Positions 1 through 9,004 of a stretch of 39,576 nt of DNA are shown here, in pieces. The notes beneath the pieces were generated by a model. It was given only the letters and a program-made list of their open reading frames with translations, ran no database searches and was not told the DNA's origin. Numbering within the stretch: position 1 is the first letter of the stretch; every line of letters starts with the position of its first letter. A program made the position numbers and the translations under genes. Origin of the DNA: Croceimicrobium sp965658275 (GTDB lineage Bacteria; Bacteroidota; Bacteroidia; Flavobacteriales; Schleiferiaceae). The stretch spans positions 1 to 39,576 of the forward strand of contig CBFHRN010000014.1 of assembly GCA_965658275.1 (NCBI GenBank). The letters are read 5' to 3'.

Positions 1-1056
1 ATTATGGGACCTTGCGCCGGTGGGGCAGTTTATTCTCCGGCTTTAACCGACTTTATTGGCATGGTGGAGAACACTTCCTACATGTTTGTAACGGGCCCTA
101 ATGTGGTAAAAACAGTCACTCATGAAGAAGTGACTTCCGAAGAATTGGGCGGTGCTTCAGCGCATAGTACCAAATCTGGAGTAACGCACTTTACTTATGC
201 CAATGAGATGGCATTGATCAATGGCTTCCGCCAATTGCTTTCGTATATCCCTCAAAATTGCGAGGAAGACGCTCCCGCAATTCCGTATGAGCCAGGCGAC
301 GAAAGCCGTAGTCAACTCAACACTATTATTCCTGATAACCCTAACCAACCTTACGATATCCGTGAAGTGATCGATGGAACGGTTGACCAGGATAGCTTTT
401 TGGAAGTACATAAAGACTTCGCTCAAAACATTGTGGTTGGTTTCGCCCGATTAGGGGGTAAGTCTATTGGAATTGTGGCCAATCAGCCGGCTTATTTGGC
501 TGGGGTTTTAGATATTAATTCATCGGCTAAAGGGGCGCGTTTTGTGCGTTTTTGTGATAGCTTCAATATTCCACTTCTCGTTTTCGAAGACGTACCTGGT
601 TTCTTACCTGGAACCGATCAAGAGTGGAACGCGATTATTACCAATGGCGCGAAATTATTGTATGCCTTTAGTGAGGCAACTGTGCCTCGGATTACAGTAA
701 TTACGAGGAAGGCTTATGGCGGTGCTTATGATGTAATGAACTCGAAACACATCGGTGCGGATATGAACTTTGCATGGCCAAGCGCTGAAATTGCGGTGAT
801 GGGGGCCAAAGGTGCTGCCGAGATCATCTTCCGTAAGGAAATTAAAGAGGCGGCTGATCCAGAGGCGAAGCTGAAAGAGAAAGAGGAGGAATATGCGGCG
901 ATTTTTGCCAATCCTTACCGCGCTGCGGCTCGAGGATACGTGGATCAAGTGATTCGACCCGATCAAACTCGTGAGAAGCTTATTAAGGCTTTTGATATGC
1001 TTGAAAATAAAGTAGATAGTTTACCGAAAAAGAAGCACGGGAACATCCCTCTATAA
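1..1056 (+). CDS. pccB: Acyl-CoA/propionyl-CoA carboxylase beta (carboxyltransferase) subunit, 5'-truncated by window edge
   Basis: This is the biotin-dependent carboxyltransferase subunit that moves CO2 from carboxybiotin to an acyl-CoA, probably propionyl-CoA, in the cytoplasm. The reading frame is open from base 1, so the true start and roughly the first 160 residues of the usual ~510 lie outside; 351 codons remain. Family motifs are clear: MGPCAGGAVYSP at the very start, SYMFVTGP, the HEEVTSEELGGA block, PGFLPGTDQEW, and TRKAYGGAYDVMNSKH, whose paired Gly-Gly segments form the oxyanion holes in this family. The C-terminal KKKHGNIPL is typical of propionyl-CoA carboxylase beta chains. Substrate (propionyl versus another short acyl-CoA) cannot be settled from this fragment. 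No biotin carboxylase gene is visible in the window. The next gene follows after a short gap on the same strand. Confidence 0.93.
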   Translation: MMGPCAGGAVYSPALTDFIGMVENTSYMFVTGPNVVKTVTHEEVTSEELGGASAHSTKSGVTHFTYANEMALINGFRQLLSYIPQNCEEDAPAIPYEPGDESRSQLNTIIPDNPNQPYDIREVIDGTVDQDSFLEVHKDFAQNIVVGFARLGGKSIGIVANQPAYLAGVLDINSSAKGARFVRFCDSFNIPLLVFEDVPGFLPGTDQEWNAIITNGAKLLYAFSEATVPRITVITRKAYGGAYDVMNSKHIGADMNFAWPSAEIAVMGAKGAAEIIFRKEIKEAADPEAKLKEKEEEYAAIFANPYRAAARGYVDQVIRPDQTREKLIKAFDMLENKVDSLPKKKHGNIPL

Positions 1057-1061
1057 TTCTC

Positions 1062-1069
1062 TATTTTTG
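1062..1069 (+). promoter_or_regulatory. Possible -7 element (TATTTTTG)
   Basis: TATTTTTG fits the Bacteroidota -7 consensus TAnnTTTG and lies just after the carboxylase stop. No convincing -33 TTTG was seen at the right distance. If it is used, transcription would start near 1075, which favours the ATG at 1095 over the one at 1077 for the next gene. Confidence 0.3.
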
Positions 1070-1094
1070 GGCCTAAATGCAAGCCTTTTTCAAA

Positions 1095-3176
1095 ATGAAG
1101 AATTGGTCGCTTTTAATGCTCTTGGTACTCGCACAGCTTTCGCTCGCGCAAAAGAATACCATCGAATTGAATGATTTCAAGTTATTGGTAGATACCGCGG
1201 TATACCAATGGCCAGATGATCGTGTGCATTTCCGAGGCGAAAAGAGCTTGGCCTTTGCTTATGACAATCCGCAGTCAAGCGCTTTGTTGAGGCTACCTCC
1301 TTCGACTAAATGGTATTTGGTTTTCGATGAAAGCTATCAAATTAAAGACAGCTTGCTGACCGACGACTTTAAGGAGTATAAATTACAGTTTCAAGATCTG
1401 CACAAAAATGCCTTTCCACGATTAATCCTGAGGCATCCTGAAAAAGCCAATGCCAAGGCTATACCCTTGTTGGCTTATGCAGAAAGCTATCTAGACTTCA
1501 GTCCAAAAGAAGACGAGCTATTCTTGGGTGAAGAAAAGGTATTTGAATTACCATCCAAGCATTCGGAAAAACTGGACCTCAATCTTAATTGGGTTAAAAA
1601 CGGTCCAATTCATTATCGCTTTAGCTACCGTGGTAATCGAGTGCAGTTGCATTTAATGCCCAAAGAACGTGGCCAGCAAAAGTTGGAAATACCCTTGCGA
1701 TTAAAGAGCCCACGTTGGGATGGTCGACTCCTGACCTATGATATGGAGCCACTTAAAGCCGATTTTCGGGTGAAAACAGGCCGTTTGGCATTTCTAAGTT
1801 TAAACGAACAAGAGTTTACCTATGTAGAGGGCAGCACTAAAGCCATTGAGGTTCAGATTGATGATCATCCTTTTTTACAGATGACCAAGACTTACAGGAT
1901 TGAAAATCAGGAAGACCCTGGAGGACCGCTTATTGCTGAATTATTCACGAAATCGAAGCTAAACAACAACCGGGTTTTGTGCTTATTGCGCCCTTACTCT
2001 TATCATCGGAAAACGGAGGGTTATCTTTATTTAAAGGATGGGGACCGCGCTCGATTTATATCCAATTTTAATTTAAGTCCACAAACAAAGATTGAGTCTA
2101 TTTTCCTTCAGCGTGAAGGGAAAAACTGGGAAGCGGGGAATACCGTTTTTCCCGGTGAACGACTGAATGTTCGACTCGAAGGTCAAGGATTACATAAAGG
2201 CGATTTTAGTTTTTATGGCGCTGCTATTTTGGAGGGTGATAGCTTAGTGCGAAATGAAAGCATGGCGTATTTCCGATTGGAGGTTCCTATGAATATCGGC
2301 ACCCGAAGTATCGAAATATTTAACAATGGAAATAGTTTAGGCAAAAGTTTACGGGTAAGGGAGTATCAAAGACCGAAACCCTTTGACTTTATAGACCTGG
2401 CTTTGGGTTTAAAACGTTATCAACTGGATAAAATTGACCGTCCTATCTATTATGAGAAAACCTTGTCGGATGTAGTGATCGATTTTGATCCCAAGAAATT
2501 GGATCGCCAAAACGAACTCTACGGCAAGCAGTACTTGAGTATAAAGGTTAAGATCAGCAATAAGACCGGTAGTTTAGTGGAGCTGTATCAGTTCGATAAT
2601 GTGCTGATATGTCCGGATGATGATTCCCCTAGGTTTACCTATTACGACACCAAGACTTGTCGTTTAGAAGACATCAACTTAAACGACTACATTAATAACA
2701 AGACCTCTAACTTAAAAGAATGGTCCACAATTGATCTCGAGTTTAGCCATTTACGCGATAAGTATGAAGATGATGGTTTTACCAAGAAGGTTAAGATTTA
2801 CCTTTCACGAAAGATCAACTACGATATCGATGTATCCTTTCCAGCAGGATTGTTGATTTTGAAGTCAGGGGAGAACGATTTTAGCAATTTCGGTGGTATT
2901 TCTTTTGCCATGATGGCCCAAATGAGCTTTTACCATCCTAATAAGGTTGCCAAGCTTAGGCCTTTTAAGTTCGGCGCAGGTTTTATTGCTTTAGATGCTT
3001 TTAATTTTTCGGAGAACAGCACCAATCGCGATTTAGGCTTAGTGGTTTTAGGTTCGCTTTACCCAACTTCCAGTGAAAACCGGTTGAGTTTTCCACTTTT
3101 TGTAGGTTATGGGTACCTCCTAAAACAGAAGAAAACCTTTTTTCTCGTGGGTCCGGGTATTCGGGTACGTCTTTAG
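1095..3176 (+). CDS. Large secreted protein of unknown function
   Basis: I do not recognise the family. The product is about 693 residues and begins with a Sec signal peptide (MKNWSLLMLLVLAQLSLAQ, cleavage likely near the AQ). An upstream in-frame ATG at 1077 exists, but it would sit at or before the transcription start predicted from the TATTTTTG element, and the shorter form has a standard n-region. The body is rich in alternating hydrophobic residues and basic or acidic turns, suggesting beta-sandwich domains. The last ~110 residues (from about 'SFPAGLLILKSGE') look like paired membrane beta strands ending in GPGIRVRL, so an outer-membrane-associated C-terminus is possible. A CPDDD segment and a later Cys could form a disulphide. 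There is no T9SS sorting domain and no lipobox. The downstream thioredoxin-like gene, 47 bases away, may share its transcript. Confidence 0.8.
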   Translation: MKNWSLLMLLVLAQLSLAQKNTIELNDFKLLVDTAVYQWPDDRVHFRGEKSLAFAYDNPQSSALLRLPPSTKWYLVFDESYQIKDSLLTDDFKEYKLQFQDLHKNAFPRLILRHPEKANAKAIPLLAYAESYLDFSPKEDELFLGEEKVFELPSKHSEKLDLNLNWVKNGPIHYRFSYRGNRVQLHLMPKERGQQKLEIPLRLKSPRWDGRLLTYDMEPLKADFRVKTGRLAFLSLNEQEFTYVEGSTKAIEVQIDDHPFLQMTKTYRIENQEDPGGPLIAELFTKSKLNNNRVLCLLRPYSYHRKTEGYLYLKDGDRARFISNFNLSPQTKIESIFLQREGKNWEAGNTVFPGERLNVRLEGQGLHKGDFSFYGAAILEGDSLVRNESMAYFRLEVPMNIGTRSIEIFNNGNSLGKSLRVREYQRPKPFDFIDLALGLKRYQLDKIDRPIYYEKTLSDVVIDFDPKKLDRQNELYGKQYLSIKVKISNKTGSLVELYQFDNVLICPDDDSPRFTYYDTKTCRLEDINLNDYINNKTSNLKEWSTIDLEFSHLRDKYEDDGFTKKVKIYLSRKINYDIDVSFPAGLLILKSGENDFSNFGGISFAMMAQMSFYHPNKVAKLRPFKFGAGFIALDAFNFSENSTNRDLGLVVLGSLYPTSSENRLSFPLFVGYGYLLKQKKTFFLVGPGIRVRL

Positions 3177-3223
3177 AACAATACAATCAATTTTGTAGTT
3201 TTCACTTCTAAACACCAAAAGAA

Positions 3224-3835
3224 ATGAAGACTCTAAAACTTTTAGGCTTATCCTTAGCCTTATTATTTACCACTGGCGCATTTAAGAAGGACAAGCCCAT
3301 GCTAAGCCTAGGGGCGAAGGCACCTATGGCAGATCGAGCGATGATGGATATCTCTGGAAAGACTTTCTCTTTAAAAGATTTAAATCAGGAGAATGGCTTA
3401 CTGGTTATTTTTTCATGCAATACCTGTCCTTTTGTTTTGGGTTGGGAGGATCAGTACCCTGTTTTAAAGGAAATGACCGACAAGATGAATATTGGGATGG
3501 TCTTGGTTAATAGCAATGAGAAGAAGCGTGAGGGCGATGACTCAATGGCCGAAATGCAAAAGCATGCGAAGGAAGCGGGTTATGAAATGCCTTATGTGAT
3601 TGATGAAAATAATGAACTGGCTAACGCTTTTGGAGCTCGAACCACACCACATGTCTATCTCTTTAATGCCGACATGGAATTGGTTTACCGCGGAAGTATC
3701 AACGATAAGTATGAAAACAAGTCGAAGCAGGCTGAAGACGAGTATTTACAAAATGCATTGAAATCCTTAGCTAAAGGTGCCAAAATTGATCCTGCGGATA
3801 CCCGTGAGATTGGTTGCTCTATTAAGAGGGTATAG
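3224..3835 (+). CDS. Exported thioredoxin-fold (PRX-like) protein with CNTCPF motif
   Basis: A 203-residue redoxin/AhpC-TSA-like thioredoxin-fold protein. After a short hydrophobic leader (MKTLKLLGLSLALLFTTGAF) the mature part begins with LSLGAKAPMADRAMMDISGK. The active-site region is FSCNTCPFVLGWEDQYP, a CxxC followed by PF as in the peroxiredoxin-like-1 group. The cis-Pro comes in ARTTPHVYLFN, and the typical C-terminal GCSIKRV ends the protein. The family usually carries the C(N/H)xCPFV and GCSIKW-type end motifs, both present here. The role is probably thiol-disulphide exchange in the periplasm, but the substrate is unknown. The leader lacks an obvious Ala-x-Ala site, so it could remain as a membrane anchor. 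Confidence 0.87.
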   Translation: MKTLKLLGLSLALLFTTGAFKKDKPMLSLGAKAPMADRAMMDISGKTFSLKDLNQENGLLVIFSCNTCPFVLGWEDQYPVLKEMTDKMNIGMVLVNSNEKKREGDDSMAEMQKHAKEAGYEMPYVIDENNELANAFGARTTPHVYLFNADMELVYRGSINDKYENKSKQAEDEYLQNALKSLAKGAKIDPADTREIGCSIKRV

Positions 3836-3907
3836 CATTTTGGAAAGCCCCTCGGGGCCAAGGAAATAATATTACCTATAACCGCGTTTCTCTCTAAACT
3901 TTATCGG

Positions 3908-5377
3908 ATGAGGAACGCGGTATTTTTTGCCTTCTGGTTAGGCTTTCACTTTCTTTTTTGGAAGCAGCAATTGGGAATCAATGTTATTTTATTTGGCCTT
4001 TTACTTCAAGCTTATGCTAAGTTCGACTCCCAATCAGGCCTTCATATCAAGCAAGAATGGCCTTATTTATTTGGGCTTCTTTCTTCAGGTTTTGGTTTAA
4101 TTATTTGCCACAGTATTATTGCCCAATTTGCCTGGCTCATTGTCAACTTAACGTATTTAAGCTTCCATTACCGCCCTAAACTAAGTCCCTTTGAGCATGG
4201 TGTTAATGCAGTCTTAAGGCCCTTTCAGTTTCAGCAACCTGTGTTTGCTGCGCCCCTATTAAAGTCACCTGCATCGTTTAAAAAACTCATTTCTTACTTC
4301 AGTCTAGCCTTTGTACCGATTCTTTTAATCATTGTTTTTACCGCTTTATTTAGAGAAGGTAATCCCGTTTTTAAGGAGTGGAGCCAGGCCTTTGTAGATT
4401 GGATTATTCGCCATCTCCCAGATTACGACTTGGCTTGGCTATTTTTTATGTTCTTGGGTTTAATGGTATTGCGAATTGCTTTTCTACAAGAGAAAGAGTT
4501 CTATTGGTTATTAGATCCAAATAACTTCTTAACTCGTAAAGTGCACAGGCTTAAGCGATTCTTTAAGCCTTTGGCTTTAAAGCGAGAGTATCGCTTAGGT
4601 TTGATGGTCTTCGTGTCTTTGAATGCGCTTATTTTATTGGTAAATATTATCGACATTCAAAGCTTTTGGTTCGGCTTTGCCATGCCCCAGGGATTTAGTC
4701 TTAAAGAGTTTTTACACGAGGGCGTTTGGGCGCTTTTTGTATCTATACTATTGGCTATTGGGCTAAGCTTTTACTTTTTAAGAGGCAATTTGAATTTCTA
4801 TCCGAAGAATCGTTTTTTCTTGGCAATGGCCCAGCTCTGGGTCCTTCAAAATTGCATACTTGGAATTTCTGTTTTTTTGCGTTCTTTCTACTATATCGAC
4901 TTTCACGGTTTGGCAAATGGACGCCTTTTGGTGTTGGCATTTTTAAGTGTGGTGCTCTTTGTTTTGGTACTACTTTTCATCAAGATTAGAACTGCTCGAA
5001 ATGCGGCTTTTACGGTACGCTGGACTAGCCTATATATAGGTCTGTTGTTTGGAATGGCAAGCCTGGTGAATTGGGATGCTTGGGTTTTAAAATACAATTT
5101 AGATCATGGCCGCATCAATGAAATAGATGTCGACAATTACCTCTATATGAACCCTCGGGTTTACCCTCAACTAGTAGAACATTTTGATCGAGTTGAGCAA
5201 CAAATAGAAGCCCATAAAGGGAATCAAGAAGTTTGGATTTCAGTTACGAGCTTAGGGGACTTCCAGGAAAGGCTTCAAAAAAGAATGGAACGATACCTAG
5301 AAAAACAGTCTGCATTCGATTGGCCATCTTGGACCTATGCGGATCAAAAAGCCTTGGAGTTTATAGAATCACAGTAG
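3908..5377 (+). CDS. DUF4153/DUF4173-type polytopic membrane protein
   Basis: A 489-residue inner-membrane protein with about 10-12 hydrophobic helices spread from residue 1 to ~400, followed by a soluble tail of ~85 residues. The tail contains DVDNYLYMNPRVYPQLVEH, then charged helices. The block from the FSLKEFLHEGVWALFVSILLA helix to FLRGNLNFYPKNRFF, and the LVNWDAWVLKYNLDHGR segment, match what I remember of the DUF4153/DUF4173 family of Bacteroidota. Its function is not established. The ATG at 3908 is the first start after an in-frame stop and gives a hydrophobic N-terminus at once. The stop is 85 bases before purQ, which has its own -7 element, so co-transcription is not required. Confidence 0.82.
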   Translation: MRNAVFFAFWLGFHFLFWKQQLGINVILFGLLLQAYAKFDSQSGLHIKQEWPYLFGLLSSGFGLIICHSIIAQFAWLIVNLTYLSFHYRPKLSPFEHGVNAVLRPFQFQQPVFAAPLLKSPASFKKLISYFSLAFVPILLIIVFTALFREGNPVFKEWSQAFVDWIIRHLPDYDLAWLFFMFLGLMVLRIAFLQEKEFYWLLDPNNFLTRKVHRLKRFFKPLALKREYRLGLMVFVSLNALILLVNIIDIQSFWFGFAMPQGFSLKEFLHEGVWALFVSILLAIGLSFYFLRGNLNFYPKNRFFLAMAQLWVLQNCILGISVFLRSFYYIDFHGLANGRLLVLAFLSVVLFVLVLLFIKIRTARNAAFTVRWTSLYIGLLFGMASLVNWDAWVLKYNLDHGRINEIDVDNYLYMNPRVYPQLVEHFDRVEQQIEAHKGNQEVWISVTSLGDFQERLQKRMERYLEKQSAFDWPSWTYADQKALEFIESQ

Positions 5378-5436
5378 CCGCCATTTTAAGCTCAACTATT
5401 TGTGGTTTAGCATGGATGCATTCTTTTAAACCTTTG

Positions 5437-5444
5437 TACTTTTG
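5437..5444 (+). promoter_or_regulatory. -7 element of purQ promoter (TACTTTTG)
   Basis: TACTTTTG matches TAnnTTTG exactly and ends 18 bases before the purQ ATG at 5463. An in-frame ATG at 5442 lies inside this box, so this promoter could not express it and the later start is correct. No clear -33 TTTG was seen at the expected distance. Confidence 0.5.
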
Positions 5445-5462
5445 CCACTCAAATTTGGTATT

Positions 5463-6158
5463 ATGAAAATTGGCGTTGTGGTATTCCCTGGCAGTAATTG
5501 TGATCAAGATATGATCTACACTTTAGGGTCTATGAATCATGAAGTGGTTGACCTGTGGCACAAAGACACGGATTTACAAGGCGTAGATATGGTAGTTCTA
5601 CCTGGCGGTTTTTCCTATGGAGATTACTTGCGTTCGGGCGCCATTGCTCGCTTTTCGCCTATTATGGAAAAGGTTATCGAATTTGCCAATAATGGAGGCT
5701 ATGTTTTAGGCGTTTGTAACGGTTTCCAGGTGCTTTGTGAAAGCGGTTTGCTACCAGGAACGCTTCAGCATAATTTAAGTCACACCTTTATTTGCAAGAA
5801 CGTTTACTTAAAACCAAGTTCCAAAACGGCGGCTATTAGTGCAGATTTAGATGAGGCAAAAGCTTACAAGATTCCTGTTGCCCATGGAGAAGGTAATTAC
5901 TATGCTGACGACGAAACCATAGCACAGCTTCAAGCGAATGATCAGATTATTTTCCGTTACTGCGATGCGAGTGCGGAAGTTACAGAAGCTGCTAATTTCA
6001 ATGGTGCGGTACAAAACATCGCTGGGGTATGTAATGCCGGCAAAAATGTATTTGGCATGATGCCACACCCAGAACGAGCTGCTGATGCCAATTTGGGAAA
6101 TACGGATGGAGCGGAACTCTTCAAAAGCCTCTTTAACAACCTAGCGGTTGAGGCTTAA
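5463..6158 (+). CDS. purQ: Phosphoribosylformylglycinamidine synthase subunit PurQ (glutamine amidotransferase)
   Basis: The glutaminase subunit of FGAM synthase, step four of de novo purine synthesis: it releases ammonia from glutamine for PurL. The 231 residues match the normal PurQ length. MKIGVVVFPGSNCDQDM is the family N-terminus; the class-I amidotransferase nucleophile Cys lies in GVCNGFQVLCESG, and the His-Glu of the triad in GMMPHPERA near the C-terminus. Upstream in-frame ATG 5442 would add MPLKFGI and overlaps the promoter, so 5463 was chosen. A separate PurQ implies a small PurL (plus PurS) elsewhere in the genome rather than the large fused PurL, unless a fused PurL is also present. 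A strong terminator follows directly. Confidence 0.97.
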   Translation: MKIGVVVFPGSNCDQDMIYTLGSMNHEVVDLWHKDTDLQGVDMVVLPGGFSYGDYLRSGAIARFSPIMEKVIEFANNGGYVLGVCNGFQVLCESGLLPGTLQHNLSHTFICKNVYLKPSSKTAAISADLDEAKAYKIPVAHGEGNYYADDETIAQLQANDQIIFRYCDASAEVTEAANFNGAVQNIAGVCNAGKNVFGMMPHPERAADANLGNTDGAELFKSLFNNLAVEA

Positions 6159-6180
6159 AAGACCTAGATATTTAATTGAT

Positions 6181-6203
6181 AAAGGCCCCTTTTTGGGGCC
6201 TTT
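6181..6203. terminator. Bidirectional intrinsic terminator between purQ and the convergent T9SS gene
   Basis: A perfect 9-bp stem AAAGGCCCC / GGGGCCTTT with a TTTTT loop. The flanking A/T bases are suited to termination in both directions, and the stem sits between two converging stop codons (6158 and 6206). Confidence 0.75.
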
Positions 6204-6205
6204 AA

Positions 6206-8896
6206 TTATCGTACTTGAATTTTAACTCTTCTGTAGTTGCTGCCTTTTCGGAGGTGCGCAATATAGGTTCCGGGCTCTAAACTGAGCGGGCGGAATATCT
6301 TATCAGGGTCTTTCGCATTCCAACGATCTTGAAAGCGTAGTTTTCCGCTTAGGTCGTATAAGTTAAGTTCCCAGATTCCTTCTTCTTCAAAATCTATCTG
6401 GAATTGATTTTTAATTGGATTTGGAAAGATGCGGAAGTCACGAGCATTGGAAACAATTTGGTTTTCTTCCAAACCAATACCCCCTTTAAACTGAGCCGTA
6501 AACATTCCTCGACCATGAGTAGAGGCCATAATGGTGTAGTCACTCTGTCGCAGTTGAAGCATATCTACGCGCACATTGGGCATACCATTGTTAGAAGGCA
6601 CCCAGTTTGGAATGGAGTCCATAAAGTTACGGGTCTCCCAAACTCCTAATTCGGTTGCCAAAAGCACATTATTGTAATCTCTGGGATTGAAGAGTGCCCA
6701 TCGTACCGGCATATCGGGTAAGTCTCCTTCCTTATTTTCCCAAGTTTGACCACCGTCGTTTGTATAATACACTGAATTCACACCATAATTTGAGAAAGTA
6801 ACGGCTAGCTCGTCTTCATTACGCCCCACTTCTACACAACTTACCGCCGCAGCGGTAGGGAAGTTCGTTCCAGAAATATTGGTAATGATTTCATTGCCTT
6901 GAGAATCTGCAGAGTCTACTCGAACTAAGCGCGCATTTCCTCCGCCTACCCAAAGGGTAGAAGCCGTGTCAGAGTAGGGTGATACCCGTAAATGGGTTGG
7001 GGTGCTGTTAAAGCGTGCGGAGATACCCCGAAGGCTAATTACTTCACGGGTAACCGTACTACTAGTAAGGTTTTTGGCGCGATGTACTTCGTTAAAACCT
7101 TTACTCGAATACAAAATGCCTAGATCCGAATCATAATCTGCAGGAGCGATAAAGGGACCAGCCAAATCAGTGAGGAAGGAGAAATTGTTCCCGCCATCAA
7201 AGGATATGTTGTAGCGGCCTAGCTGAAAGCTAGTGATAACAATGTTAGGGTTTACTTCATCTACAAAACAAAAGGCCCCGTCACCACCAGTAACCCTAAT
7301 GGCTGCGCTATTGCCTGGACCATTAACCCTTTGGGTACCGTTGTCCTGAGCGCCAGCAAACATTATGTCTGATCCGGCATTTGGATTAATAGCGCCCGCG
7401 TAAAACTGAGTAGTAGTATAAGCATCGTTGTGCTCTATCCAAGATGGATTAGCTGCTGTGAAATTGGTGGAAATACTCACACCTCCATCACTACCGCTTA
7501 GAATTTCGGTAGATGATCCGGGCTTGTAAATAAGCTGGTGCTGGTCGGCATGCACATAGGGATGTCCAAAGCCGCCGTACCAATGTGATAACTGAGTCCA
7601 TGTATTCGCAGAATCAGTGCTGCGGAAAAGGTCGATACCACCTACAACCAAGGTATAAGGGTCGTTAGGGTCTACTTGGGCAATTAGGTCATACCAAGCT
7701 TGGCCACGACTAAAATCACCATTAGGGATGCCGGGGTCATCATCTGCAGGCTCAGGCATGCTTTGCCAAGTGGCTCCCGTATCCAAGGATCTTAAAATTT
7801 TATCTACCCCACCATTTCGTTCAATCAAGGCATAAAGCACCGCTGGGTCTGAAGGAGCACAAGCCACTTCAACTCTTCCCCCATTCGTATTCCGGCTTAC
7901 GGTGAAATTTAGGCCATCGTCGCTGTAAAGGATATCTCCACCGCCATCATTATTAGTTCTCGAGCCGTCTATTTCAATGGCCGTTCCTACCCAAAGACGA
8001 TTATCTGCACCTATTTCCAAATCGGATACCGCCCAGCGAGTGCTGGTGCCAGGAATCGTATCCATGACCTGTACGAAGCTCTGGCCCCCATCCGTGGATC
8101 TAAATAGGCCTTCGTCATCCGCTGAAAAGCCCTCGTAATTTTGTTCTCGAACACCCACATAAACTACCCCAAGACCATTTTCATCACGTACCACAATATC
8201 GCGTATGTGATCGAAGCTTAGGCTAGAAGATAATTGTGTCCAAGTGTTTCCACCATCTGTTGTTTTAAAAATTCCTTGCCCACGAGAGCCAGAATAACCT
8301 TGGCCATAATGTTCCCCTGTACCCACATAAAATACCTGGGTGTTCGTGGGGTCATAAGCCATACAGTTAACCGATAGGGTTTGCCAAAAATCATTTACGG
8401 GTACCCAGGGATTCGCCGTGTTACCAATGTCTGTATTGTACCATAATCCGCCGCCAACAGCGCCGGCCCACACTTTCTTGGAAGTAGGGTCATTAGGGTC
8501 GTACATGAGTGTTCGGGTGCGCCCTCCAACATTGTAGGGCCCACGCTCCTCCCAAACTAAAGTGGGTAGGTTGGTGTCTAAAATGCCAGCATTTTTTTGA
8601 TGAATCAAGCGATGAGAAGCCTCAATTCGGTTCCGTGCTTCAATCAGTTTCTCGGGAGTTGGGTATCCTAAGTCTGGATTTTTTGTGAGTTCGAAATTTT
8701 GGGCCCAAGCCGGATCTGGAGTTTCTGTTTTCGAAAGCTCCTCCGATTTAGTGTGGTAATCCGAAGAAAGAGCCCACTCACCCTCGCTAGAGTTCTTAAA
8801 ATTTGAAGTTGTTTCTTGGAAGAAAGTCCAAGCCATCCACATTGAGGCTAGTGCGATACTCGCAGCTAGTGCCCGTCCAAGGGTAGTCTTTATCAT
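6206..8896 (-). CDS. Secreted Asp-box (BNR/sortilin-like) beta-propeller protein with T9SS type A sorting domain
   Basis: An 896-residue exported protein. It starts MIKTTLGRALAASIALASMWMAW (signal segment); the ATG at 8896 is preferred to an in-frame TTG three codons upstream. After a ~70-residue linker come many Asp-box repeats of the S/T-x-D-x-G-x-T/S-W kind: KTTDGGNTWTQL, RSTDGGQSFVQV, RSLDTGATWQSM, RSTDSANTWTQL, SFDGGNNFSFL and YTNDGGQTWENK. These mark one or two beta-propellers as in VPS10/sortilin and sialidase-like proteins. The last ~80 residues (FRIFPNPIKNQFQIDF ... GTYIAHLRKGSNYRRVKIQVR) are a T9SS type A C-terminal signal, so the protein should be cleaved and released or anchored outside the cell. 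Databases often call such proteins glycosyl hydrolases, but no sialidase catalytic set was recognised, so no enzymatic activity is claimed. Confidence 0.88.
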   Translation of the reverse strand: MIKTTLGRALAASIALASMWMAWTFFQETTSNFKNSSEGEWALSSDYHTKSEELSKTETPDPAWAQNFELTKNPDLGYPTPEKLIEARNRIEASHRLIHQKNAGILDTNLPTLVWEERGPYNVGGRTRTLMYDPNDPTSKKVWAGAVGGGLWYNTDIGNTANPWVPVNDFWQTLSVNCMAYDPTNTQVFYVGTGEHYGQGYSGSRGQGIFKTTDGGNTWTQLSSSLSFDHIRDIVVRDENGLGVVYVGVREQNYEGFSADDEGLFRSTDGGQSFVQVMDTIPGTSTRWAVSDLEIGADNRLWVGTAIEIDGSRTNNDGGGDILYSDDGLNFTVSRNTNGGRVEVACAPSDPAVLYALIERNGGVDKILRSLDTGATWQSMPEPADDDPGIPNGDFSRGQAWYDLIAQVDPNDPYTLVVGGIDLFRSTDSANTWTQLSHWYGGFGHPYVHADQHQLIYKPGSSTEILSGSDGGVSISTNFTAANPSWIEHNDAYTTTQFYAGAINPNAGSDIMFAGAQDNGTQRVNGPGNSAAIRVTGGDGAFCFVDEVNPNIVITSFQLGRYNISFDGGNNFSFLTDLAGPFIAPADYDSDLGILYSSKGFNEVHRAKNLTSSTVTREVISLRGISARFNSTPTHLRVSPYSDTASTLWVGGGNARLVRVDSADSQGNEIITNISGTNFPTAAAVSCVEVGRNEDELAVTFSNYGVNSVYYTNDGGQTWENKEGDLPDMPVRWALFNPRDYNNVLLATELGVWETRNFMDSIPNWVPSNNGMPNVRVDMLQLRQSDYTIMASTHGRGMFTAQFKGGIGLEENQIVSNARDFRIFPNPIKNQFQIDFEEEGIWELNLYDLSGKLRFQDRWNAKDPDKIFRPLSLEPGTYIAHLRKGSNYRRVKIQVR

Positions 8897-8977
8897 GTAG
8901 TCCAAAATTTAGGGTTTGCTAAAATAGTGTTTGAAAACTATTTATCGGTATGTATAGGTAACGCCAATGAACTTGAT

Positions 8978-8985
8978 TAGGTTTG
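8978..8985 (+). promoter_or_regulatory. -7 element (TAGGTTTG) before the frameshifted gene
   Basis: An exact TAnnTTTG match 20 bases before the ATG at 9005, in the 108-base divergent region shared with the leftward T9SS gene. It suggests the broken gene still has, or recently had, its promoter. Confidence 0.42.
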
Positions 8986-9004
8986 TTCTAGAAACTGATG
9001 GCCT

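Noticed and set aside
3842..3860. GC-rich palindrome GCCCCTCGGGGC after the thioredoxin-like gene
   Set aside because: The loop is too small for a good hairpin and no T-run follows, so it is not called a terminator.
4726..5097. Several open frames of 60-90 codons inside the DUF4153/DUF4173 gene
   Set aside because: They lie on other frames or strand of a clear membrane-protein gene and show no family features or own promoter.
6206..8896. Sialidase/glycosyl hydrolase activity for the Asp-box protein
   Set aside because: Asp-boxes are structural; the arginine triad and other sialidase catalytic residues were not recognised.
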